DNA of 64,000 bases. Source: Pseudomonas muyukensis (lineage in GTDB: Bacteria > Pseudomonadota > Gammaproteobacteria > Pseudomonadales > Pseudomonadaceae). The notes under the pieces were generated by a model, which did not search any database, was not told where the DNA came from, and was given only the letters and a program-made list of their open reading frames with translations. The stretch spans positions 5,174,501 to 5,238,500 of the forward strand of contig NZ_CP077073.1 in assembly GCF_019139535.1 (NCBI RefSeq), written 5' to 3'. The first letter of the stretch is position 1; every line of letters begins with the position of its first letter. Below, piece by piece: positions 9,525-18,253 of the stretch. Position numbers and translations under genes: made by a program.

Positions 9525-9560
9525 GCCGCCACGGCCCGACTCCCCACGGGCCGTGGCGGC
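9525..9560 (+). terminator. Strong 13-bp hairpin between porin and third dppA
   Basis: GCCGCCACGGCCC at 9525-9537 pairs perfectly with GGGCCGTGGCGGC at 9548-9560, with a 10-base loop. There is no T-run, so it is more likely a processing or 3'-stabilising element, or a partial attenuator, than a full terminator. It would let the porin be expressed above the downstream transporter genes. Confidence 0.55.
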
Positions 9561-9591
9561 TAGGCTGGAACTAGCACTGCAGGGAGGTTCC

Positions 9592-11187
9592 ATGAAATCG
9601 CTACCGTTACGCGCTGCCCTGGCAGCGGTCATCCTGGGCGCCGCATCGAACCTGGCGGCCAAGCCGCTGGTGGTATGCACCGAAGCCAGCCCGGAAGGCT
9701 TCGACATCGTCCAGTACACCACCGCGGTCACCGCCGACGCCACGGCCGAGGCCATCTTCAACCGCCTGGTCGACTTCAAGCCCGGCACCACCGAGATCCA
9801 GCCGGCCCTGGCCGAACGCTGGGAGGTCAGCGCCGATGGCCTGGTCTACACCTTCCACCTGCGCGAAGGCGTCAAGTTCCACACCACCGACTACTTCAAG
9901 CCCACCCGCGACTTCAACGCCGACGACGTGCTGTGGAGCCTGAACCGCCAGTTGCACAAAGACCATCCGTGGCACGACAAGACCAGCGTCGGCTACCCCT
10001 ATTTCGAGAGCATGGCCTTCAAGGACCTGCTCAAGTCGGTGGAAAAAACCGACGAGCACACCGTGGTGATTACCCTGACCCGCCCGGAAGCCCCCTTCCT
10101 GCGCGACCTGGCCATGGCCTTCACCTCGATCTACTCCGCCGAATACGGCGACCAGTTGCTCAAGGCCGGCAAGACCGGCGATCTCAACAGCAAGCCGATC
10201 GGCACCGGCCCGTTCGTGTTCCAGCGCTACAACAAGGACGCCCAGGTTCGCTACAAGCCCAACCCGGACTACTTCCGCGGCAAGCCACCGGCCGACGCCC
10301 TGATCTTCGCCATCGCCACCGACAGCAACGTGCGCCTGCAGAAACTGCGCGCCAACGAATGCCAGATCGCCCTGTACCCCAAGCCTGACGACGTACCGGG
10401 CATCAAGACCGATCCCAAGCTCAAGGTCGCCGAGATCGAGGCCCTGGTCACCGGCTATATCTCCATGAACACCCAGCACAAGTACCTGAGCGACGTGCGC
10501 GTGCGCAAGGCGATCAACATGGCCTTCGACCGCCAGACCCACGTCGACCAGCTGTTCGGCAAGGGCAACGCGCTGGTCGGGATCAACCCCTACCCGCCGA
10601 CCATGATCGGCTTCAACACCGACAACAAGAACCCGCCCCACGACCTGGACAAGGCCCGCGCCCTGCTCAAGGAAGCCGGTGTGCCGGAGGGCACGGTGAT
10701 CACCCTGTTCACCCGCAATGGCGGTGGCCCGACCAACCCCAACCCACGCCTGTCTGCCGAAATGCTGCAAGCCGACCTGGCCAAGATCGGCATCAAGCTC
10801 GATATCCGGGTGCTGGAATGGGCCGAAATGCTGCGCCGCGCCAAGAAGGGCGAGGCCGACCTGGTCTCGGCGGGCTGGGCCGGCGACAACGGCGACCCGG
10901 ACAATTTCCTTACGCCGATGCTCAGCTGCGACGCAGTGAAGAGCGGCGAGAACTACGCCCGCTGGTGCAACCCGAAATTCCAGGAGCTGATCACCCGCGC
11001 CCGCGAGATCATCGACAACGACGAACGCGCCAAGCTCTATAGCGAGGCCCTGGCGGTGTACGATGAGGACCAACCGTGGATCAGCATGGCCCATCCGAAG
11101 ATGTTCACCGCCATGCGCGAGAACGTCGAGGGCTATGTCATCAACCCACTGACCAACAACAACTTCGCCACCACCAAGGTGAAGTAG
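9592..11187 (+). CDS. dppA: Dipeptide ABC transporter substrate-binding protein DppA
   Basis: 531 aa. The start is the ATG at 9592, preceded by GGGAGG, and is the beginning of the signal peptide (ending near SNLAA). It is an SBP_bac_5 protein, more diverged than the two upstream paralogues: CTEASPEGFDIVQYT, KPIGTGPFVFQRYNKD, GWAGDNGDPDNFLT. This copy directly precedes dppB (76-base gap with a GCCGGC hairpin), so it is probably the core binding protein of the DppBCDF transporter. Confidence 0.93.
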   Translation: MKSLPLRAALAAVILGAASNLAAKPLVVCTEASPEGFDIVQYTTAVTADATAEAIFNRLVDFKPGTTEIQPALAERWEVSADGLVYTFHLREGVKFHTTDYFKPTRDFNADDVLWSLNRQLHKDHPWHDKTSVGYPYFESMAFKDLLKSVEKTDEHTVVITLTRPEAPFLRDLAMAFTSIYSAEYGDQLLKAGKTGDLNSKPIGTGPFVFQRYNKDAQVRYKPNPDYFRGKPPADALIFAIATDSNVRLQKLRANECQIALYPKPDDVPGIKTDPKLKVAEIEALVTGYISMNTQHKYLSDVRVRKAINMAFDRQTHVDQLFGKGNALVGINPYPPTMIGFNTDNKNPPHDLDKARALLKEAGVPEGTVITLFTRNGGGPTNPNPRLSAEMLQADLAKIGIKLDIRVLEWAEMLRRAKKGEADLVSAGWAGDNGDPDNFLTPMLSCDAVKSGENYARWCNPKFQELITRAREIIDNDERAKLYSEALAVYDEDQPWISMAHPKMFTAMRENVEGYVINPLTNNNFATTKVK

Positions 11188-11263
11188 AACAACAACGACC
11201 GCCGGCAGCCTGTACGGGAGCCGGCGGCACTGCCTTTACCGGCTGGATGAGGTACCCACGAAC

Positions 11264-12274
11264 ATGTTGAGTTTTATTGCCCGGCGCCTGGGCCTGCTGA
11301 TCCCGACCTTCTTCGGTATCACCCTGCTGACCTTCGCGCTCATACGCCTGATCCCCGGCGACCCGGTGGAAGTGATGATGGGCGAGCGCAGGGTCGACCC
11401 CGAGATGCACGCCCAGGCCATGGAGCGCCTGGGCCTGAACAAGCCCTTGCCGGTCCAGTACCTGGACTACGTCGGCAAGCTCGCCCAGGGTGACCTGGGC
11501 GAGTCGCTGCGCACCCGCGAGAGCGTGTGGAACGAATTCCTCACCCTGTTCCCCGCCACGCTGGAGCTGGCCATGGCCGCCCTGCTGTTCGCCGGGGTAA
11601 TCGGCCTGCTGGCCGGGGTGATCGCCGCGCTCAAGCGCGGTTCGCTGTTCGACCACGGGGTGATGGGCATCTCCCTGGCCGGCTACTCGATGCCGATCTT
11701 CTGGTGGGGCCTGATCCTGATCATGTTCTTCTCCGTGAGCCTGGGCTGGACCCCGGTTTCCGGGCGCATCGACCTGCTCTACGACATCGAGCCGAAAACC
11801 GGCTTCATGCTCATCGACACCCTGCTCAGCGACGAGGAAGGCGCCTTCAAGGACGCGGTCATGCACCTGATCCTGCCGGCCATCGTGCTGGGTACCATCC
11901 CGCTGGCGGTGATCGCCCGCATGACCCGTTCCTCGATGCTCGAAGTGCTGCGCGAGGACTACATCCGCACCGCTCGCGCCAAGGGCCTGTCGCCGTCGCG
12001 CGTGGTGTTCATCCACGGCCTGCGCAACGCGCTGATCCCGGTACTGACCGTGTTCGGCCTGCAGGTCGGCACGCTGCTGGCCGGCGCCGTGCTCACCGAG
12101 ACCATCTTCTCCTGGCCGGGCATCGGCAAATGGCTGATCGAGGCCATCGGCGCCCGTGACTACCCCGTGGTGCAGAACGGCATCCTGTTGATCGCCTGCC
12201 TGGTGATCCTGGTCAACTTCGTCGTGGACATCCTCTACGGCCTGGCCAACCCACGCATCCGTCACCAGCGCTGA
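11264..12274 (+). CDS. dppB: Dipeptide ABC transporter permease DppB
   Basis: 336 aa with about six membrane helices. The N-terminus MLSFIARRLGLLIPTFFGIT is typical of DppB/OppB. The cytoplasmic EAA loop that docks the ATPases is ARAKGLSPSRVVFIHGLRNAL (about residues 240-260). dppC starts only 10 bases after the stop. It forms the inner-membrane channel together with DppC. Confidence 0.96.
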   Translation: MLSFIARRLGLLIPTFFGITLLTFALIRLIPGDPVEVMMGERRVDPEMHAQAMERLGLNKPLPVQYLDYVGKLAQGDLGESLRTRESVWNEFLTLFPATLELAMAALLFAGVIGLLAGVIAALKRGSLFDHGVMGISLAGYSMPIFWWGLILIMFFSVSLGWTPVSGRIDLLYDIEPKTGFMLIDTLLSDEEGAFKDAVMHLILPAIVLGTIPLAVIARMTRSSMLEVLREDYIRTARAKGLSPSRVVFIHGLRNALIPVLTVFGLQVGTLLAGAVLTETIFSWPGIGKWLIEAIGARDYPVVQNGILLIACLVILVNFVVDILYGLANPRIRHQR

Positions 12275-12284
12275 GGATTCCATC

Positions 12285-13211
12285 ATGACCAGCCCGATTC
12301 CGAAATCCGTCACACCGACCAGCGCGGTTGACCAAAGCTTGCTCTACCCCTCGCCGTACAAAGAGTTCTGGCAGGCCTTCTCGCGCAACAAGGGCGCGGT
12401 GGCCGGCCTGGCCTTCATGTGCCTGATCGTGTTCTGTGCGCTGTTCGCCCCCTGGGTGGCGCCACACAACCCCAGCGAGCAGTACCGCGACTTCCTGCTC
12501 ACGCCACCGGTGTGGCTCGAAGGCGGCACCTGGCAGTTTATCCTCGGCACCGACGAACTGGGCCGCGACCTGCTGTCACGGTTGATCCAGGGCTCACGCC
12601 TGTCGCTGCTGATCGGCCTGTCGTCGGTGGTGATGTCGCTGATCCCGGGCATCCTCCTGGGCCTGCTGGCCGGGTTCTTCCCGCAGATCCTCGGCCCGTC
12701 GATCATGCGCCTGATGGACGTGATGCTGGCCCTGCCCTCGCTGCTGCTGGCCGTGGCCATCGTCGCCATCCTCGGCCCTGGCCTGATCAACACCGTGATC
12801 GCCATCGCCATCGTCTCGCTGCCGTCCTACGTGCGCCTGACCCGCGCCGCGGTGATGGGCGAGCTGAACCGCGACTACGTCACCGCCGCGCGCCTGGCCG
12901 GTGCCGGCCTGCCGCGGCTGATGTTCGTCACCGTGCTGCCCAACTGCATGGCGCCGCTGATCGTCCAGGCCACCTTGAGCTTCTCCTCGGCGATCCTCGA
13001 CGCCGCCGCCCTGGGCTTCCTCGGCCTCGGCGTGCAACCGCCGACCCCCGAGTGGGGCACCATGCTGGCCTCGGCCCGCGACTACATCGAACGCGCCTGG
13101 TGGGTAGTGAGCCTGCCGGGCCTGACCATTTTGCTCAGTGTGCTGGCAATCAACCTGATGGGCGACGGGCTGCGCGACGCGCTGGACCCGAAACTCAAGA
13201 ATGCCGCCTGA
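12285..13211 (+). CDS. dppC: Dipeptide ABC transporter permease DppC
   Basis: 308 aa. The N-terminal OppC-type segment ([19 protein letters not shown]) is followed by the permease core with the [16 protein letters not shown] motif, and the EAA loop [20 protein letters not shown]. It ends 10 bases before dppD, within a tightly packed operon. It is the second half of the membrane channel for dipeptides. Confidence 0.96.
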   Translation: MTSPIPKSVTPTSAVDQSLLYPSPYKEFWQAFSRNKGAVAGLAFMCLIVFCALFAPWVAPHNPSEQYRDFLLTPPVWLEGGTWQFILGTDELGRDLLSRLIQGSRLSLLIGLSSVVMSLIPGILLGLLAGFFPQILGPSIMRLMDVMLALPSLLLAVAIVAILGPGLINTVIAIAIVSLPSYVRLTRAAVMGELNRDYVTAARLAGAGLPRLMFVTVLPNCMAPLIVQATLSFSSAILDAAALGFLGLGVQPPTPEWGTMLASARDYIERAWWVVSLPGLTILLSVLAINLMGDGLRDALDPKLKNAA

Positions 13212-13221
13212 GGAGACCGCC

Positions 13222-14190
13222 ATGTCACTGTTGCAGATCAACAACCTGAACGTGCGCTTCGGCGACGCCAATGCCGTGCCCGTGGTCGACGGCCTGGAGC
13301 TTGCGGTGGACGCCGGCGAGATCCTCGCCATCGTCGGCGAGTCCGGCTCCGGCAAGTCGGTCACCATGATGGCCCTGATGGGCCTGATCGACGCCCCCGG
13401 GCGCATCACCGCCGACGTGCTCAACTTCGACGGCATCGACATGCTCAAGCTCAGCGGCCGGCAACGGCGCAAGGTGGTGGGCAAGGACATCGCCATGGTC
13501 TTCCAGGACCCGATGACCGCGCTCAACCCCAGCTACACCGTCGGCTACCAGATCGAGGAAGTGCTGCGCCAGCACCTGGGCCTCAAAGGTAAAGCGGCGC
13601 GCCAGCGCGCGCTGGAGTTGCTGAAGAAGGTCGAGATCCCCGCCGCCGAAAGCCGCCTGGACGCCTACCCGCACCAGCTGTCCGGCGGCATGAGCCAACG
13701 CGTCGCCATCGCCATGGCGATCGCCGGCGAGCCCAAGCTGCTGATCGCCGACGAACCGACCACCGCGCTGGACGTGACCATCCAGGCGCAGATCATGGAG
13801 CTGCTGGTCAACCTGCAGAAGGAGCGCAACATGGCGCTCATCCTGATCACCCACGACCTGGCCGTGGTCGCCGAGACCGCCAAGCGCGTGTGCGTGATGT
13901 ACGCAGGGCAAGCGGTCGAAGTCGGCCAGGTGCCGGAGCTGTTCGACATCCCCGCCCACCCCTACAGCGAAGCGCTGCTGGCGGCCATCCCCGAGCACAG
14001 CATTGGCGCCGAGCGCCTGGCCACCCTGCCAGGCATCGTGCCTGGCCGTTATGACCGGCCACAAGGTTGCCTGCTGTCACCGCGCTGCCCCTATGTGCAG
14101 GAAAACTGCCGGCGGCAGCGCCCGGCCCTCGATCCCCAGGCCCATAGCCTGGTGCGTTGCTTCTATCCGCTGAACCAGGAGGTGGCGTGA
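13222..14190 (+). CDS. dppD: Dipeptide ABC transporter ATP-binding protein DppD
   Basis: 322 aa; the ATG at 13222 follows GAGGAGA. Walker A is GESGSGKS, the signature is [15 protein letters not shown], and Walker B is [12 protein letters not shown]. The C-terminal oligopeptide/dipeptide extension has the cysteine group [13 protein letters not shown]. The TGA at 14188-14190 shares its last base with the ATG of dppF, so translation is coupled. It powers peptide import as a heterodimer with DppF. Confidence 0.96.
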   Translation: MSLLQINNLNVRFGDANAVPVVDGLELAVDAGEILAIVGESGSGKSVTMMALMGLIDAPGRITADVLNFDGIDMLKLSGRQRRKVVGKDIAMVFQDPMTALNPSYTVGYQIEEVLRQHLGLKGKAARQRALELLKKVEIPAAESRLDAYPHQLSGGMSQRVAIAMAIAGEPKLLIADEPTTALDVTIQAQIMELLVNLQKERNMALILITHDLAVVAETAKRVCVMYAGQAVEVGQVPELFDIPAHPYSEALLAAIPEHSIGAERLATLPGIVPGRYDRPQGCLLSPRCPYVQENCRRQRPALDPQAHSLVRCFYPLNQEVA

Positions 14191-15158
14191 TGGCCGTCGT
14201 ACTTTCCGCCCGCGAGCTGACCCGCCACTACGAAGTCTCCCGCGGCCTGTTCAAGGGGCATGCGCTGGTACGCGCGCTCAATGGCGTGTCGTTCGAGCTG
14301 GAGGCCGGCAAGACCCTGGCCGTGGTTGGCGAGTCCGGTTGTGGCAAGTCCACCCTGGCCCGCGCCCTGACCCTGATCGAAGACCCCTCCTCCGGTTCGT
14401 TGCAAATCGACGGCCACGAGGTCAACGGCGCCAGCAAGGAGCAGCGCAAGCAGTTGCGCCGCGACGTGCAGATGGTGTTCCAGAGCCCCTACGCCTCGCT
14501 CAACCCACGGCAGAAGATCGGCGACCAGCTGGCCGAGCCGCTGCTGATCAACACCTCGCTGAGCAAGGCCGAACGCCGCGACAAAGTGCAGAAGATGATG
14601 GAGCAAGTGGGCCTGCGCCCCGAGCACTACCAGCGTTACCCGCACATGTTCTCCGGCGGCCAGCGCCAGCGCATCGCCCTGGCCCGGGCAATGATGCTGC
14701 AACCCAAGGTGCTGGTAGCGGACGAGCCGACCTCGGCGCTGGACGTGTCGATCCAGGCCCAGGTGCTGAACCTGTTCATGGACCTGCAAAAAGAGTTCAA
14801 CACCGCCTACGTGTTCATCTCGCACAACCTGGCGGTGGTGCGCCATGTGGCGGACCAGGTGCTGGTGATGTACCTGGGCCGGCCGGCGGAGATGGGGCCG
14901 AAGCAGGATATCTACGACAAGCCATTGCATCCGTACACCCAGGCGCTGCTGTCGGCGACCCCGGCGATTCATCCAGACCCGCTGAAGCCGAAGATCCGCA
15001 TTGCCGGGGAGCTGCCCAACCCACTCAATCCACCGGATGGGTGCGCGTTCCACAAGCGCTGCCCGTATGCGACCGAGCGCTGTGCCAAGGAAGTGCCGGC
15101 ATTACGGCAGGTGAGTACGCGGCAGGTGGCTTGTCACTATGCCGAGCAGTTTCTCTAG
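14190..15158 (+). CDS. dppF: Dipeptide ABC transporter ATP-binding protein DppF
   Basis: 322 aa; ATG at 14190 overlaps the dppD stop, with AGGAGG 9 bases upstream. Walker A is GESGCGKS, the signature is FSGGQRQRIALARAM, and Walker B is VLVADEPTSALD. It ends with the C-terminal cysteine motif CAFHKRCPYATERC of peptide transporters. It is the last gene of the operon, and a REP pair starts about 12 bases after the stop. Confidence 0.96.
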   Translation: MAVVLSARELTRHYEVSRGLFKGHALVRALNGVSFELEAGKTLAVVGESGCGKSTLARALTLIEDPSSGSLQIDGHEVNGASKEQRKQLRRDVQMVFQSPYASLNPRQKIGDQLAEPLLINTSLSKAERRDKVQKMMEQVGLRPEHYQRYPHMFSGGQRQRIALARAMMLQPKVLVADEPTSALDVSIQAQVLNLFMDLQKEFNTAYVFISHNLAVVRHVADQVLVMYLGRPAEMGPKQDIYDKPLHPYTQALLSATPAIHPDPLKPKIRIAGELPNPLNPPDGCAFHKRCPYATERCAKEVPALRQVSTRQVACHYAEQFL

Positions 15159-15170
15159 GTTCTAGATCGC

Positions 15171-15292
15171 TGGGGCTGCTGCGCAGCCCTTTCGCGACAC
15201 GAGGCCGCTCCTACAGGAGATCGCGGTCCCTTGTAGGAGCGGCCTTGCCGAGGCGTCGGACCGGTCGGAAAGGGCTGCGAAGCAGCCCCAGG
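15171..15292. repeat. Inverted REP pair, one member with an altered loop
   Basis: A minus-oriented REP (15171-15218) and a plus-oriented REP (15231-15292) form a back-to-back pair after dppF. In the second, the usual centre (TGTCGCGAAAGGG) is replaced by CCGAGGCGTCGGACCGGTCGG, while the GGAGCGGCCTTG head and the AAGGGCTGCG...CAGCCCC hairpin remain. The pair probably protects or ends the dpp transcript. Confidence 0.85.
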
Positions 15293-15296
15293 GATC

Positions 15297-15371
15297 TCAA
15301 TGCATAAAGAACCAGATCAGGATAATCACCGGAATCGGCACCCCAATCATCCAAAGCAGTATCGAGCGCAT
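15297..15371 (-). CDS. 24-aa hydrophobic membrane peptide
   Basis: An ATG at 15371 follows AGGGAGAAAGG, a strong ribosome site. The 24-residue product is MRSILLWMIGVPIPVIILIW followed by FFMH. It is a single membrane-spanning helix with a G-V-P-I-P kink, flanked by Arg at the start and His at the end. Very short peptides of this kind occur in many Pseudomonas genomes and are usually not annotated. The strong ribosome site and clean composition make it a credible gene. Function is unknown. Confidence 0.6.
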   Translation of the reverse strand: MRSILLWMIGVPIPVIILIWFFMH

Positions 15372-15545
15372 GGCCTTTCTCCCTGTTCGATGGTGACAAG
15401 AGAGGTGCATCGCCCATGCCACTCGTATCAAAAAATTACACTTATATGAATCAACGGCTTACCCCCTGAGCCGCTTGCCGGAACCGTGCAAATTGCCAGA
15501 TTCCCACCCTTGCACCTGGGTGTTCTGCAATGCACTATCGACCCC

Positions 15546-16355
15546 ATGACTGCCTCCCCCCTCCCCGACGGCCCTGGGCAAACCCCGCTCACCGCCGACA
15601 CCGTCATGCGCTACCACCTGTGCTGGAAGCATCGCGACCTGGACGGGGTCATGGCGCTATACCACCCGCACATCGAGTACCACGACTTCTTCCAGAACCG
15701 CGTGCTCGGCTATGTCGAGCTGCGCGACTACGTGCGCGCCTGCCTGCCCCATGAAGCCGGTGAGGACATCGTCCACAGCGACCGCATCCGCGTCGATGGC
15801 TGCACCGCGTTCATCCAGTACCAGGTCACGGTGCAGGGCGGCGACGGGCTGGTGGCGTTCCAGTCCAGCGAAGCGATCACGGTCAGGGACGGCCTGATCT
15901 GGCGGGTCAACGAATACGCCACCCTGGTTCGCCAGAACGGCAATGGCCAGGTCCGCGGCGGCCCACGCCCGGCCACCAGCCACCTGGGCCTGTCGCCACG
16001 GCAACTGTCGACCATGGCCCAGGACCTGGAGCATTACTTCCAGCGCCAGCGCCCCTACCTCGACCCGGAACTGGACCTGCAACAGGTGGCCGACGCCAGC
16101 GGCTACAGCCGCAACCAGATTTCCTACCTGCTCAACCAGGTGCTCGGGCAAAGCTTCTACCGTTACGTCAACCAGGCGCGGCTGCATCACCTGATGGCCA
16201 GCCTCGACGACGACAGCGTCCAGGCGCCGATCGACGACCTGGCGTTCAACGCCGGCTTCAACTCGCTCTCGGCGTTCTACAAGTGCTTTCGCGAGCACAC
16301 CGGCCTCACCCCCAAGGCCTATCTCAAGCAAATTTCCCTGCGTGCACGCACGTAA
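15546..16355 (+). CDS. AraC-family regulator with N-terminal SnoaL/NTF2-like domain
   Basis: About 269 aa from the ATG at 15546; an in-frame GTG at 15486 is possible, and no clear ribosome site decides. The first 130 residues look like a SnoaL/NTF2 fold (HLCWKHRDLDGVMALYHPHIEYHD and VNEYATLVR are diagnostic). The C-terminal 100 residues are an AraC double helix-turn-helix (LQQVADASGYSRNQISYLLN and LAFNAGFNSLSAFYKCFREH). The N-domain probably binds a small ligand. It lies directly upstream of the amine oxidase cluster, which it likely controls. Confidence 0.85.
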   Translation: MTASPLPDGPGQTPLTADTVMRYHLCWKHRDLDGVMALYHPHIEYHDFFQNRVLGYVELRDYVRACLPHEAGEDIVHSDRIRVDGCTAFIQYQVTVQGGDGLVAFQSSEAITVRDGLIWRVNEYATLVRQNGNGQVRGGPRPATSHLGLSPRQLSTMAQDLEHYFQRQRPYLDPELDLQQVADASGYSRNQISYLLNQVLGQSFYRYVNQARLHHLMASLDDDSVQAPIDDLAFNAGFNSLSAFYKCFREHTGLTPKAYLKQISLRART

Positions 16356-16419
16356 GACAGGCGCGGACCGACACCACTAGCATCGCCCACAGACCTTGAC
16401 GGATGTGGAGCAAGACCTG

Positions 16420-17826
16420 ATGCAACCCCCACGCACCATCAGCCTGTGGATGGACCAGCTCGACGAGCCGCTGTGCGCCCGCCCGGCCTTGGGCCAGGAC
16501 CTGGACGTCGATGTGTGCATCATCGGCGCCGGCTACACCGGCCTGTGGACGGCCTACTACCTCAAGCGCCAGGCGCCGCAGCTGAAGATCGCCATCATCG
16601 AGGCGAACATCGCCGGTTACGGCGCTTCAGGGCGCAACGGCGGCTGGCTGATGGGCAACCTGCTGGGCGAGGACCGCCTGCTTGCCAGCCTGTCGCCGCA
16701 ACAACGGCGCGCCAGCATCGACCTGCTGCACGGCATTCCCGACGAAGTGCACAGCGTGCTGCAGCGCGAAGCCATCGACTGCGACTACCGCAAGGGCGGC
16801 GTGCTCTATTGCGCGGCCCGTTACCCCGAGCAGGAACGCAGCCTGCGCGCCTGGCTGGACGACCTCTATCGGCAAGGCATGCGCGAGGACGACTACCGCT
16901 GGCTGCGCCCCGAACAGCTGGATGCGCAGCTGAAACTGAGCAACCCCTACGGCGCCATCTACAGCCCGCACACCGCGACCATCCAGCCGGCAAAACTGGT
17001 ACGTGGCCTGGCGCGAGTGGTGGAGAACCTGGGCGTGCCGATCTACGAGAACACCCCGGCCCTCGACTGGCAGACCGGCGAGGTGCGGACCCCACAGGCG
17101 CGCATCCGCAGCCACTGGCTGGTTCCAGCGGTGGAAGGCTACGCCGCCAGCCTGCCGCCCCTGGGCCGTCATCAGCTGCCGGTGCAGAGCCTGCTGGTGG
17201 CCACCGAGCCGCTGCCGGAGTCTACCTGGGAACAGATCGGCCTGAGCCAGGGCCAGGCCTTCAGCGAAAGCAGCCGCCAGGTCACCTATGGCCAGCGCAG
17301 CGCCGACAACCGCCTGGTGTTCGGTGCCCGCGGCGGCTACCGCTTCGGAGGCCGTCTGCGCGAGGACTTCACCCTGACCACCGACGAGGTGGAGCTGCGC
17401 CGCTACCTGTTCGGCGAACTGTTCCCACAGCTCAAGCATGTACGCATCACCCACTCCTGGGGCGGCAACCTCGGCATGGCCCGGCGTTTCCGCCCGCACA
17501 TGCTCTGCGACCGCCAGCGCGGCATCGCCCTGGCCGGCGGTTATGGCGGCGAGGGTGTCGGCGCCAGCAACCTCGGTGGACGCACCCTGGCCGCGCTGAT
17601 CCTCGGCCAGCACAACGAACTGACCGCGCAGCCCTGGGTGCACGACAACCGACCGCTGTCGAGCCTGGCCAGCTGGCCCCCCGAGCCCTGCCGCTGGCTG
17701 GGCTACAACGCGATCATCCAGAGCTTCGTGCACGAGGACCGCACCCTCGCCAGCCCGGCCAGCGCGCCCTGGCGGCGACGCCTGGCCAGCGGGCTGGCCG
17801 ACCTCATGGAAGGTTTCATGCACTGA
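16420..17826 (+). CDS. FAD-dependent amine oxidoreductase (PuuB/DAO-like)
   Basis: 468 aa from the ATG at 16420, which has GGAG upstream (a TTG at 16396 is the alternative). The DAO fold starts with the dinucleotide site CIIGAGYTGLWTAYYL and the GASGRNGGW motif of gamma-glutamylputrescine oxidase-like enzymes. SWGGNLGMARRFRPHM and GYGGEGVGASNLGGRTLA near the C-terminus belong to the FAD site. It likely oxidises an amine or polyamine derivative, releasing ammonia or an aldehyde and hydrogen peroxide. The substrate is inferred from the neighbouring polyamine-type binding protein. Confidence 0.85.
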   Translation: MQPPRTISLWMDQLDEPLCARPALGQDLDVDVCIIGAGYTGLWTAYYLKRQAPQLKIAIIEANIAGYGASGRNGGWLMGNLLGEDRLLASLSPQQRRASIDLLHGIPDEVHSVLQREAIDCDYRKGGVLYCAARYPEQERSLRAWLDDLYRQGMREDDYRWLRPEQLDAQLKLSNPYGAIYSPHTATIQPAKLVRGLARVVENLGVPIYENTPALDWQTGEVRTPQARIRSHWLVPAVEGYAASLPPLGRHQLPVQSLLVATEPLPESTWEQIGLSQGQAFSESSRQVTYGQRSADNRLVFGARGGYRFGGRLREDFTLTTDEVELRRYLFGELFPQLKHVRITHSWGGNLGMARRFRPHMLCDRQRGIALAGGYGGEGVGASNLGGRTLAALILGQHNELTAQPWVHDNRPLSSLASWPPEPCRWLGYNAIIQSFVHEDRTLASPASAPWRRRLASGLADLMEGFMH

Positions 17827-17859
17827 TTTCCCTTCACCATCACAGAGGATCCACCGGTC

Positions 17860-18201
17860 ATGAGCATCACCCAGTTCAAGCGCACCGACAGCGCTCCCCT
17901 GACCACCTCCAGCCCGGTCGCCGTGCCCCTCGGCGAGCCGGTCGCGGTCACCTCGGTCAGCTGCGTCGAGCGCAGCGACGGCGTCGAGACCGGCATCTGG
18001 GAGTGCACCCCCGGGCGCTGGCGGCGACAAATTGTGCAGCAGGAGTTCTGCCACTTCATCAAGGGCCGCTGCACCTTCACCCCAGACGGTGGCGAGCCGC
18101 TACTCATAGAAGCCGGCGACGCCCTGATGCTGCCGGCCAACAGCCTCGGCACCTGGGATATCCAGGAGACCGTGCGCAAGACCTACGTACTGATGTTCTG
18201 A
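17860..18201 (+). CDS. Small cupin protein (DUF861 / cupin_3 type)
   Basis: 113 aa with a single cupin barrel: a GIWECTPGRWRR strand, the EFCHFIKGRCTFTPDGGEP segment and DALMLPANSLGTWDI, which match the two cupin motifs of the (S)-ureidoglycine aminohydrolase-like group. It starts 33 bases after the oxidase. Cupins of this type commonly accompany amine oxidase clusters; enzyme or sensor role is unknown. Confidence 0.8.
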   Translation: MSITQFKRTDSAPLTTSSPVAVPLGEPVAVTSVSCVERSDGVETGIWECTPGRWRRQIVQQEFCHFIKGRCTFTPDGGEPLLIEAGDALMLPANSLGTWDIQETVRKTYVLMF

Positions 18202-18253
18202 TCCGCTGATCGCCTGCCTTCGATAACAACAGACAAAGCAAGGTAACCCCGAC

